Source: Zeugodacus cucurbitae
Taxonomy: Eukaryota > Arthropoda > Insecta > Diptera > Tephritidae
Length of the DNA stretch: 64,000 nucleotides
Direction: 5' to 3'
Assembly (NCBI RefSeq): GCF_028554725.1
Contig: NC_071671.1
Location: forward strand, 49,749,501-49,813,500
Shown: one piece after another, positions 36,976 to 48,060 of the stretch
How the letters are laid out: each line of letters opens with the position of its first letter
How positions within the stretch are numbered: position 1 is the first letter of the stretch
Translations under genes and position numbers: made by a program
The notes under the pieces: model-generated
Seen by the model: only the letters and a program-made list of their open reading frames with translations
Told to the model about the DNA's origin: nothing
Databases searched by the model: none

Positions 36976-37018
36976 GTAAGTACATATTTTAATTATTTAT
37001 TATTAAAAAATAATAAGA

Positions 37019-38241
37019 AACAAGTAAGGAAGGGCTAAGTTCGGGTGTAACCGAACATTTTATACTCTCGCAATTTATTTATTTAACTTTATTAATATTA
37101 TATAATACACAATTTGACCCACATATTCGTCATATATATTGTATAAAGTCCATTGAAAGTTGGAAACCATAATATTAGGTTAGAAGCACCGAGGTCCTGT
37201 GTTCGATATATGGGGCCTTAAAAACCTATGGTCCGATTTCGGCGATTTTTAGAATGGTGCTGCCACACTATTAACATAGTATTTGTGCAAAGTACTGCAC
37301 CGATATCTTCACTAGTACTTACTTTATATATTGTAAAGTAAACGATTCAGATTGTCTTCAAAGTTCTGGTATATGGGAAGTAGGCGTGGTTGTGAAGCGA
37401 TTTGGCCAATTTTCACAACATATCATTGGGATGTAAGGAAACTATTACAAACCAAGTTTCATTGAAATCGGTCGAGTAGTTCCTGAGATAGGTTTTGAGG
37501 TTTTTGACCAATAAGTGGGCGATGCCAAGCCCATTTTCCATTTTGTAAAAAAATCTGAGTGCAGCTTCCATCTGCCATTTCTTATGTGAAATTTAGTGTT
37601 TCTGACGTTTTTCGTTAATGAGTTAACCCACTTTTAGTAATTTTCAAACTAACTTTTGTATGGGAGGTGGACGTGGTTATGATCCGATTTCTTTAATTTT
37701 TGGAACGTATTAGTGGCTCAAAAAACGACTGCAGAAAGTTTGGTTTATATAGCTCTATTGGTTTCCGAGATATGTACAAAAAACCTATTTGGGGGCGGGG
37801 CCACGCCCACTTCCCAAAAAAAATTACATCCAAATATGCCCCGTCATAGTTTGATCCTTCATACCAAATTGTATTTCCATAGCTTTATTTATGGCTTAGT
37901 TATGGCACTTTATGTGTTTTCGGTTTTCGCCATTTTGTGGGCGTGGCAGTGGTCCGATTTTGCTCATTTTCGAAAGCAACCTTCCTATGGTGCCAAGAAA
38001 TAAGTGTGCCAAGTTTCATCAAGATATCTTAATTTTTACTCAAGTTACAGCTTGCACAGACGGACGGATGGACGGACGGACAGACAGACATTCGGATTTG
38101 AACTCCACTCTTCACCCTGATCACTTTGGTATATATAACCCTATATATAACTCGTTTAGTTTTGGGTGTTACAAACAACCGTTATGTGAACAAAACTATA
38201 ATACTCTCTTTAGCAACATTTGTTGCGAGAGTATAAAAATA
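37019..38241 (+). mobile_element. Helentron-like dispersed repeat, copy C (apparently full length)
   Basis: The left end is AACAAGTAAGGAAGGGCTAA, TTCGGGTG and TTTTATACTCTCGCAA. The right end has a CGGACGGATGGACGGACGG block (near 38,060), then AACCGTTATGTGAACAAAAC and a terminal hairpin: ATACTCTC, a TTTA bulge, GCAACA, loop, GTTGC, GAGAGTAT, followed by AAAAATATT. Total about 1.22 kb. There is no transposase frame; the 96- and 120-aa frames inside are repeat sequence. The PuGACGGAC microsatellite-like core plus a 3' hairpin resembles DINE-1/Helentron non-autonomous elements of flies, so that is the favoured class. A different DNA-element class is not excluded. Confidence 0.8.
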
Positions 38242-39059
38242 TTGAACGTAATAAATCATGCAATTTGCTGTTAAAAAATTAAATATGATTTTTTCAATCT
38301 CTTTTGAATGATAACTTTATTTAAATATATGACTTTCTTTGCAAAAGTGACGTCATTATGACAAATATTTAAATATGAGGAGACACACTTCTTTCTGAAG
38401 AAAACTCTCATTTTCTGATAGTCATTACTGGTCATACCAGTTATGTTCGATTATCTTAGGATCAGAGACACGAACTATAAAAATTTAATCGAACTAACTA
38501 AAAATCTTAAAAAAAAATCCTCCTAACAGATTCTACTGTGAATCCTAAAGTATAATCTCAAAGAAGAAATAGTAAAGACTGTTTCGTGAGATATCATCCT
38601 AACCTTAAAAATATTCCCCTGCCTTGCAAATCACAAATTGCCTGACTTATCATCTATTTCATAAAAACAGACCAAGTAATTCCGAATATAGGTACTCCGT
38701 GGGTATTCTAAATATCACTGAGAGATTTTTTTGAAGAGAGCAATAATTATCGCTGCGTTCTGAAGATATCTTTCACTTTGAATTATTGAAATAGATCCAC
38801 CGTTTCATAGAAAGACAAATTGCCACGATATTTTCTCCTTAGACAATTACTTGTGTCTAGATAAATCTAATTTTGTCAATGAATATTCCAAATACTTCTG
38901 GTTCCGGAAATGAATAAAAAAGCTATTGTTACTGCTGGTGGTGACGATAGTCTAGGACTTGTTCAACAGGTATGCTTCTGTATAACATATCTCTGATTTC
39001 AAAGGAGAATTGAGGTCTTTTCTTCATCGCTAAACCATATAAAGGGGTAAAAAAACCAA
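38242..39059. other. Gene-free sequence
   Basis: No coding frame or RNA gene was seen. Its right part may contain further eroded sequence of the mariner-like relic that follows on the minus strand. Confidence 0.4.
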
Positions 39060-39440
39060 AAACGGTTTGGGATCTCAATGAAATTCTTTATTCCTGTGAA
39101 AGTACAGTCGATGCCATTATGTATGGAACTTGACTTCTTTTGCATGGCCACCACGGGTATTTCAAGCTTAAATCGGCCGATACTGCTGCAATTTTTCGTT
39201 CGAAGTTCATCAATCATCGTTGGGATAGGCCATAGACTTGACGTATCCTCGCTGGAAATAGTCTAACGGCGTCAAATCACACGACCGAGGCAACCAATTG
39301 ACTGGGCCATATCGTGAGATAACACGTTCACCAAACTTGGTTTTCAATAAATCGATTGTGAGATTTGCGCTCTTTAAGTCGAGGTCAATTTCGGTAGTAA
39401 ATTTTAATAATTTCGACTTGTTGTTGGATCGTATATATTT
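39060..39440 (-). pseudogene. Mariner/Tc1-superfamily transposase C-terminal relic
   Basis: The minus strand encodes TIDLLKTKFGERVISRYGPV, then NWLPRSCDLTPLDYFQRGYV and KSMAYPND. After a frameshift it continues as MIDELRTKNCSSIGRFKLE. The pattern 'RSCDLTPLDYF..GYVKS..Y....TIDELR' is the region around the third catalytic acidic residue of IS630/Tc1/mariner transposases common in insects. The frame is broken by the shift and by stops, and no N-terminal DNA-binding part or inverted ends were found. It is dead transposon DNA. Superfamily assignment is firm; the exact family is not. Confidence 0.75.
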
Positions 39441-42400
39441 TCTTGATCAAACCTTACTCAAAATATATGTCAAAAGAGCAGGCGTCGTTTGCTATCTCTA
39501 TCGGTCTACTTTTGTAGCGTCTCTTTTGAAAAATATGTAGTTGTTTCTTAGAACCATTAAATACAATAATGTTATCTCTTTCACATAAGAACTATAGTAT
39601 GTACATATATTGTTTTCTGGTAATCTGTGAATCTTGAAGATAGGTAATATTCTCTAGAGACTCAAAGCCTAAAACTAATAACGCAAAGAATTAAACTGAA
39701 AGAGAAAGATACCATTCGCGGCGGTCTCCAGCATCATATTTAGGAAGTATAAATGACTTTTTGCTTTAAGAATCGAACACTTTAAGGAAATTGGATCTTC
39801 CAGCATGTAAATAATATATTCATTCCATTTACCTAAATATTAAAAAAATATACGAATCGATTATATATATTTTTTTGTTCTTGATTAATTCGTTTGTTGG
39901 CTATGTGATTGGCAATTATTCCTAAACACTTTTCCATATCAAATTATTCCATTTGATTTCGATGATTAGCGCACAATACCTAACATAATAATCGCATTTT
40001 TGCTACAGCTCGTTTATGAGTATATATGTATGTATAAATGTATTTTCGAAATTGCCTCTTTGCTTATATAAGGTACTTATCGTAATAGCCTTGCAGTAAA
40101 ACAAACTGGTTACACTACTTAACAACTAGTACGCATTGCGAATTAAACAGAGCAGCCTGTGGTTTTTGAAAATGTCAATTGATAGATTTCCATTCGATTA
40201 GACAAGAAGTTCTAGTTCACTTTGCATACACTGGAATAACCACAAGATATATATTTTTTTTCAAATAATATTCCGGTATAAAACTGATCTCTTGCCGAAC
40301 AAACTTTCGAAAGATTAGTTGCTTTTCTGGCTAGTTCTGATTAGGGTTGGCAACTACTATTTTTCTCGCCTTTTTGTATGTTTCACTGCGGGTTTTTGAT
40401 TAATACTCGTAAACACACTACCATACAGCAATTAATACAGAATGCCTTGGCAATAAATTTAATTTTGTGTTAAGCACGCGCTAGGAAATGCTATTATGTA
40501 TTCATTTATATATAAATAAATATATTTTACACTTATATACTAGTATATATGTATACTCATTATATATATTTAATGTAATAATAACACTTCTGGTTGTATG
40601 ACCTTCTCATACAAACAATTTCATATCTTCTCCTATCACCTAAATACTTTTATGCTCATAAATATCTAATTAATATTTTTAATGTCAAAGAGTTATAAGT
40701 AAGAGGTTATAAAAAGTGTTTGTGAACTCTCATTTACCAACTTTCTACCATCCACTTACCACGCCGTCAAAATGAGTTACCTTATACTCAGCTCATATTA
40801 AATATGTATGCATGCTCATAACTCTTTGCTTAATTAATGTTCCCAAAAGAATGCATTTTTTGCCAGGACTTCCCTAAAAGCCAAATTTCCTCAATGTTTG
40901 TTGCCGAAATATTCTCTTTGAATGAAATAAGGAGAGAAAGAGAAAGCTAGTGAGTGTGTCAAACTCGAATTTTATACCAAGCTTATTATTCCAGAGTTAC
41001 CATTTGTATTTATTTCCAAATTCTACATAAGTTTTACAAAAAAAAATATTAAAAAATATGTATTACAAATGAAAGTGTTTAGAACATTAATAAAATTTTA
41101 ATTAATATTATTGAGCTATGAGAAAAATATTCTAAAAATTTTGAAACTTTTTAATTTTTATATTTTATAAAATATTTTCTTTTAATTTAATTCCACTAAA
41201 AACTCTGTTAGGCTATTTTAAGATTTTGCTTTTTTCTTGGTAGATTCAACTAATGAAAAGTGTTCGATAATTAAAAATATTTCAATTTCAATCAGTCAGT
41301 TTGGATAAAAAACATTTTGATTAAGCAATGATACTCGAAATTGACAATGCGCCTTTGTTATTTTTTTTATTTTCCGAAAACATATTTTTATCAACTGAGG
41401 ATTGTTTTGGCAACCCAGTTTTATATTTCTTCTATGTACATATTTTCGCTCTCCTCATTGTCTATATTCGGTTGTATTTTTTACTTTGGAGCGAGTGAAC
41501 TCCAATAGAAACTTACTATCTTCCAGTCTCGTGCTTTTCCGACTTCCAATTAGTCATTGGAAAAGAATACAAGGAGGATATTCTTGAATAGGCAGAGAAC
41601 GGCCTGTGAGAATATTCACAATTTATATTTACATATAACGAAGAAAAGAAGTTTAAACAATTAGTTTGCATAAAATAATTTGGCAAATAAATTTTATTAA
41701 ATATTAAAAATATTAATATTTGAATATATTTCTTATTCTCTTATAAGATAAATTCAAGCACTTCTTGCATATTTGTACATATTTTGAGAAGGTATTTATT
41801 GGTCTCACAGCGAAAATGGAATATAACTATAAGACGTTACATTTCCTCTATTTTGTATATTTGATATTTTTATTAAGAATATTAAAATTAATTTAGAAAA
41901 TATTATTTCATTAATTGAAAATTCAACGAAGTTCAAAATTACTAAATTTATATTGCCTACATTTTGGCGCAAAATTAAAAAAATAATATTTCAACAGGAT
42001 TATATTGCTGTAGAAAAGAAAGCAATATTTTAGATGAAAAATGTAGCTATTGTATTATTAATTGAGAAAATGTATTTATTTTTTGCCACTTTCCTTCTTT
42101 TTCTTCAAAAAAATAATAATTTTCTTAAAGAAATACCAGAAAATAAAAATATAGTACAGGAAATATGCATTTATGTGTGTTTGTTGGTATAACGTAGCGT
42201 AAATATTATCTTAGCCTACCCTAACATGCGCTGAATAGAGTCCTTTGTCACATAAAAAGACACAACAAGCATTGTTGAACTATTGTGCCACTTTTTATGC
42301 CAGCGAAGGCGTGAGTGTGTGTGCGTATATCTAGTGAGTGAGGGGTTACAATGTGCTTATAAATATGTATATTTAGGTATATTTAGTATATAGAGGTTTG

Positions 42401-43027
42401 TATAAAAAAATATAAATTGTAAAATATTAGAAAAACTCAAAATTTATATATATTTTACAAATTATTTTACTACAAAAATAATTTTTCTTAGCTTTTTCAA
42501 TAATTTTTTTGGACAATATTTAACAAATAATTAGCAAATTTCTTACCAAACAACAATTTTTGTGCGAAATTTTAGCTTAAAATTTTTTCAAATATATCAT
42601 TAGTATATTATATAGAACAATATTTATCATTTTCGCTAACAAAATTTATTTACTTTGCTACTTAGTTATAGCACTGCAGTTTTATCTAAAGCCTACACGG
42701 CGTATACGTAACTTGCTTGTACTTCAATAAGCGCTCTCAAGCTGGAGAAAAGCCTAATAATATGCACAGATACTACAAATTTACGCATTTGGAGTAATTT
42801 CTATAGGAAATTATTATTTTCCGATGACGTTCGTTGCCACTTAACGTGCACTTTATCTACTATGAAGCTACTTTGCAAGTTTAGCGTGCAGCAAATAGCT
42901 GCTGGCGCAATGTGTTATGACAATAACTGTGAGTCGCGTAATTTGAATATATAATTTTTTTCAGTAAATTTTAAATTTATTTGCGAGTAAAAACGGTTTT
43001 ATAGATAAACACTTAATTTTTTAAGCT
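39441..43027. other. Gene-free AT-rich sequence
   Basis: No protein-like frame was seen. Sequence is ordinary AT-rich fly DNA with TATATA/CATATG alternations near 40,500-40,570 and A/T islands at 41,040-41,180 and 42,380-42,620. Nothing else was recognised. Confidence 0.5.
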
Positions 43028-43300
43028 ATAATTATATGCACGTCCCGGTTTCGGAAGCTTTTGAAGGCTTAAAGTAGCAATAAATTTCAGATTTTAACAG
43101 CTGATAGAGTTGCCAACTGGCTCTAAAATTAATTGTAGATTGCTTTTAGGCTCTATGAAGGTAAATTATAAGTGCGTGTGGTGATTTCGGAAGCTTTCAA
43201 GTACTTTACGTTATGATAAAGTTGGGATTTTAACAACTGATAGAGTTGCCATTAGTCTCTAAGCTAATAATTTAAAATTATAGATAATTTTAGCTATATA
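43028..43300. repeat. Two-copy tandem duplication, 136-bp unit
   Basis: TTTCGGAAGCTTT occurs at 43,049 and 43,185. In both units it is followed by GATTTTAACA(G/A)CTGATAG, then AGTTGCCA and an A/T-rich stretch ending in a run like 'aattgtagatt' or 'aattatagat'. The units are diverged by substitutions and small gaps. There is no coding frame. Confidence 0.75.
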
Positions 43301-44437
43301 ATATTATCTATAAAGACAACTTATAAGCATCATCCGACAAAATTATTAAAGAGACTTTAATTATAACTCCTATAATGATAATATCTGACCTTCAATCCCT
43401 AGACCTTTCCATCTTTAATTACCCACACTCACCTACATTCATATGGCCACATTAGCTTCAATTAAATTTATTGCTTCACAGTTTGTTAAGTCTAATTTAT
43501 TCAACCCATTAAGCGTTTTATTGAAGCAGAAAGCTTCCATTAAAATTAATATTACTGATAATGTCAACAATTTGGGGTAAATTGCCGACCTTCTAGCATG
43601 TGAAAGGTAGTACCCATGCATTTACATGCACGTATATTTACTTGCTGATAGTTCTGGTACACCAAAAAATAACAAAAAATAAAATAAATAAAATAATAAA
43701 TAAACACAACCACTAGACCAAAACTCTAGTTCATTATAAGAGTACTCCACACAAAACATCAAAATAATACTCACTTCTATTTTATTTTTTTTCAATAATA
43801 ATATTTACACCGTTCTACCTACCTGTATGTGTACTACATATGTATATTTGTATTGCCATCGCGCTCATAAACAAATGAGACATTAAGAAAACACCGTTGA
43901 ATGTCACGTACTTGCGCTTAAACTTCAACTTCCAGACATTGCCAGTTCATGACTAGAGTAGGTCTGACAGTGATTATCTTGTAGCGTCATAAGCGTGACA
44001 TATAAATATATATGTACATATAGAGTGTGTTTATATAGAAATACGAGGGCATTTCGATAAGACAATGACTTAATGCTGCCAGGGAACAGCCGTGAGTATA
44101 ACTACAAAAAAAATTGGAGTAAGATATGTCTTTAGATTCGTCTTTGACAGCATTTGGGAACAGTTGAGAACAGTGAATTTCTGAAATGATTCCGGAAACC
44201 GATGAAAATGGTACTGTACTGTATGTTATATTATCATAAAATATTCTCCAAATATCAATATTGGAGAATGTTTCTGATCGGATAGTTCTTGACCGGTTCT
44301 AGACCCAAATTTCGGGAAGACAAACTTAACTGAGCTCCTTTTCCAATTGAATCGAAGCTTCTTTGTTTCGTAAGTTACAATCGTAAAACCCTAATATTAC
44401 CATGAGTAATTGAGGGCTCCCTATACCATGAATTTCA
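43301..44437. other. Gene-free sequence
   Basis: No coding frame was found. A word ATACGAGGGCATTTCGATAA at 44,040-44,059 resembles ends of some mariner elements, but I found no matching opposite end. Confidence 0.4.
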
Positions 44438-44731
44438 ATGATTGAGAAGTACTTTAAGGAAAACCCTCATGACCATAGAATATTCAAAAACGATATCCAA
44501 AATCTGTCTCCTACAGATATATCATCTTTCTTGAGTAAACAAAAAACAGAAACACTGTATTCACTTCAAAAGAGTATTCGAAACATAATTCGCTATATAA
44601 GGGACGATCTTACGGATAACTCGTGTCAGAACGATATATTGAAACAATACACTAACCTAAACAACCTTGAGCTTATGAAAGCTTGTCAAGTAATGAAAGC
44701 TCGGACCTTTAAAAAGGACGGAAAGGAGTAA
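44438..44731 (+). CDS. Unrecognised 97-aa open frame (doubtful)
   Basis: The frame encodes a Lys/Asp/Ile-rich soluble polypeptide starting MIEKYFKENPHDHRIFKND. It has no domain I recognise, no signal peptide and no membrane segment. Its amino-acid balance is more protein-like than most frames here. However, its second half (44,568-44,668) is duplicated 179 bases downstream, where the frame is lost, which suggests repeat-derived sequence rather than a selected gene. I would not treat it as real without expression or conservation evidence. Confidence 0.15.
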   Translation: MIEKYFKENPHDHRIFKNDIQNLSPTDISSFLSKQKTETLYSLQKSIRNIIRYIRDDLTDNSCQNDILKQYTNLNNLELMKACQVMKARTFKKDGKE

Positions 44732-44848
44732 AGAGGTTTTCATTTAAAAAGAGTGTTCCAAACATATTCCACTTCATCATGTACGAACTTTCGTGTAATT
44801 GGTTTAAGAACGATACCTTAAGCCGATACACTAACCTAAACAATTTTG
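44568..44848. repeat. Two-copy tandem duplication, 179-bp spacing
   Basis: GAGT(A/G)TTC(G/C)(A/A) at 44,572 and 44,751, and ACACTAACCTAAACAA at 44,649 and 44,828, occur with identical spacing of 179 bases. Intervening sequence is alignable but diverged. The first unit lies inside the doubtful 97-aa frame; the second has no frame. Confidence 0.65.
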
Positions 44849-45340
44849 TTTAATGATCATAGAAATGCGACCATGTAAAAAATGGTAGTTCGGTAAATTT
44901 TTGTTGTTATCCATATATAGATATTATAATATATAGATAAAACTAAACTCTTTATAAGAAAACTTGACAGTAGCTCATAAATTCAAATTTAAATAGATGA
45001 AATTTTTTTAAATTAAAATATACAGCTTAAGAGAGACTGTATTAGTAACGAAAATGCCTTTCCTAACCAATATTAGCTCATTAAATAAAGCCTGGACTTA
45101 TCAAACTGACCTCGTAGGTCTTAGCGTAATAACTAAAGACACTCCATTCATACAAACCAAGGAAATATATTATAATAGAGATTGTACTAAGAGACTGGCA
45201 GCGATGTCGGCAAGTCAACACCAGTCACCGACGTTGTCACCGGTGTTTAAAAGACAAGCATACATATATGTATATATGTATAATATATATTTCGGTTTGC
45301 CAAAACTGCTTGCAAATAATTTAGGCAACATCACGAAGCC

Positions 45341-45604
45341 ATGACTTTTTCCAAACTAAAGTGCTTTCTTTTAAGTATTTACATTTATTATTTGCCTTTT
45401 CTGCTGGCCTCAGCATTCAGCATACACCATGAAGGTCGTGTCAACCTGCTGCAGCACCGATTTGACTCTCAAACGGTAGTGCGCTGTGCTGCGGGTCCAC
45501 CTACAATGCAGGTGGTCGGTGCCAATTCGTGCCTGAAACATTGCCAACTTCATGTGAACTTCCAAAAAGAAAAAAATAATCAAATAATAAAAAGAATAAA
45601 GTAA
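45341..45604 (+). CDS. Candidate small secreted cysteine-containing peptide (87 aa)
   Basis: I do not recognise the gene. Residues 1-25 look like a signal peptide: basic start (MTFSKLK), a hydrophobic core through LPFLLASA, and a plausible cut after ASA at 25 or after S27. The mature part, about 60 residues, begins IHHEGRVNLLQHRFDSQTVV. It has three cysteines at 49, 64 and 68, in the arrangement C-x14-C-x3-C (NSCLKHC), and a Lys/Asn-rich end. C-x3-C is shared with arthropod defensins, but the later cysteines are absent. TATA-like sequence lies about 55 bases upstream of the ATG, and AATAAA overlaps the end of the frame. A GTAAAC donor-like word at 45,601 just before the stop could mean a further exon. 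The frame may also be chance. Confidence 0.4.
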   Translation: MTFSKLKCFLLSIYIYYLPFLLASAFSIHHEGRVNLLQHRFDSQTVVRCAAGPPTMQVVGANSCLKHCQLHVNFQKEKNNQIIKRIK

Positions 45605-47688
45605 ACAAGCAAATGAGACAAGTGATCACCGTTATGTGTGTATTTATGTAAGATTATAGTGGCAAGAGTCGAGTGCCTAAACAAATATTTTGTTGGGTCG
45701 TGTCATTAGTACGGGGATATCACCGAATTACATCTACATAACAAAATATAAATGTGAACAATTCAATTATACATACATACAAACAAACAAACACTATTTG
45801 AGTTTGTCCCTCACAAGGTAAATAAAACAAATTATATAAACACGTAAAACCCACACTTACATATATATGTGCATTACAGTGAAAATTGTCATTGGTCGTG
45901 GCGAAAGCAGGAAGCCGAAGCCCAAGTGAGCAAAATCAATAAGTAGTGCTGCAAAAAGAAAATGATTACGTTCATAGGAAGGAAGGTTAAAGGCTAACAG
46001 TAAAATGAAATGTAGGTCAACGAGTATGTAATCGCAAATCATAAATCTATTCCTGCTGTGCTTTGATAATATTTGATGGATTTAAAAGAAAATTTAAAGA
46101 CAGAAAAAATTACAGGTACCCTACATGAAAAGAACGTGAACTCAGTATAGACTCAGTTATCTATTTCATTAGAATTCTAACTTTATGCCTCTGTTTTTTG
46201 CTTGGCTATATTCACTATGTAGAAGAATCTACAGTGAACTCAATATACCGATTTGAAAACATAAGCGAGATGAAATATATTTGTGCGAAATAACATTATA
46301 CTAAAGCATGTTGGACCAATTGTGGGATGGTAGAGTAAACTGAAAAGCTATCCTGCCGATCGAGCCGTCATTTCAAAACATCCTATACTTGAATAAAAAA
46401 ATCTAACGCTTTTTAGAAAAGATAGCCTGTTATTTCAACATTCAGTTTAAAGGGTTAGGTACTTTAACTAATATTAGAACCCCTAGAAACATATTTTTGT
46501 CTAACACACTTTTTGTGAGGTAGCCCTTTATTCAGGGAGCTTTAGGTGAATAAATTGATAATGCCTGTTTCGGTCCTTCTTTGTATAAAAAATGTAGGAT
46601 TGTTTTTGCATACATAAAAGATTGTGGATTCATTGAGACACAGGGAAATATCTGTTATTTGAACTGGGACTCTGTCCATGCCGAACGTATGTTGTCGGGG
46701 AAAAGTAAAAATAACAATTCCTGCTGGTTCTAGCACAATATTTTATCTGAAAGAATACATTTAAACCTGACCTACCACTAATTAAATCGGTAGTACTAAT
46801 TTCATCTGAACAGCTGAATGACTTTATTCAAATATTGTGATAGTCAGAACAAAAATAACGCCTCTCAAGCTATTGTTGAAGGGCTTAAAATATAAAACAG
46901 AACTGCAGTGTATATGATACTATCGAATAGCGGAGGGACTCAAATTGTGTGAAACCCTTTTTAAGATTATTAATTTCTCTCTAAATGTGCTGAGAATTGC
47001 ATCATTTTGTTGTGGGCAAAGAAAATGAGAAATATGAGAACCTCTCATTAAAAAAGCGCGGTATGTTGCACTGGGAAGTAGTTCTCCTATACTAAAAACG
47101 CAATTACTTGTAACATCAACTTACTACACTTCATTCTAAAATCAATCAAGCAGTATACTGATGGTAAATAGATGGTCTTTTAATAAAAATATTGATTGTG
47201 CTTCCTGTAGCCTTTAATCAATAGAGTTTGCGGAATATATATACATTTATGCCAATATGCTATTATTTCCTGCTCAACCAACTTAATTGACCTACAAACT
47301 ACCCACACAGCAAGTAACCGTTATGTGCTTTATAAAATGTGATAAGAGCATATATACAAGTAGTTGTTGTTGTAGACATCTAAAACAGTGACAATATGAG
47401 CATTAACCTGTCACCTCCTTTCAATCAGCAATAAATGACGTCAGAGGCATAGCTGTTAGCTGCAACAAAAAAAAAACAAGAACAGCAAATGACACCTTGA
47501 ACAGGTTGATGGGTTATTTTCGTCCACTCGATTGGTCAATCGATGACGCCATTGCTGTGCAGCATAATATCAATAAAGGAAAACTTTCCAATACTTTTTG
47601 TAGTGCATATCAACCATTTACTGCTTTAGTATTATGGTGAATGCTTTACACCATTAACCAATAGCCCGTCAATGCCAATTCGAATATT
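45605..47688. other. Gene-free sequence
   Basis: No protein-like frame, repeat end or RNA gene was recognised. Contains a TTGTTGTTGTAG word near 47,364-47,375. Confidence 0.45.
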
Positions 47689-48060
47689 ATGAGTATTTGC
47701 TCAATTTTATTTCAATATTTTTTTTCGTCCGAATTTCTTTGGCGCCGCGTAATTCTTTGCACACAATTGACACTCCATCGAGCCGCTTTTTCTGGTGCAA
47801 GCCACGCGGTGGTATTAATTAAAAGCGATAAATACACCGCTCAACAATTTCACCGCTCACCACCACCACTGCCGCCGCCGACGTCGTCTGCGTGGTGGCG
47901 TCCCTCTTGGGATCAATGCGCCAATTTATTAACCGAACGCCCATACTTCCGACTGTCGATGACAAATGTGGCGCGACTGTGTCATTTACTCGCGCTCACT
48001 CGTTTACATACTCATTTTGTATGAGCGAGAGTGTGTGTGTGCGTGTAGGTACAAATTACT
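47689..48060 (+). promoter_or_regulatory. GC-richer island, candidate conserved regulatory or exon sequence
   Basis: This stretch contains GGCGCCGCG (47,740), then CCACCACCACTGCCGCCGCC and GACGTCGTC near 47,861-47,890, in a region otherwise about two-thirds AT. The 111-aa + strand frame across it has no recognisable domain and its codons look untuned, so I do not call a gene. Candidate enhancer, promoter or untranslated exon. Confidence 0.2.

Noticed and set aside
37713..38274. Overlapping 96- and 120-aa frames
   Set aside because: They lie within dispersed repeat copy C; corresponding frames in other copies are not preserved as a protein.
44040..44059. ATACGAGGGCATTTCGATAA as a mariner terminal repeat
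   Set aside because: Resemblance only. No opposite inverted end and no transposase relic were found nearby.
47689..48024. 111-aa + strand frame in a GC-richer island
   Set aside because: No domain, no signal peptide and an overlapping frame of similar quality; better treated as possible regulatory DNA.
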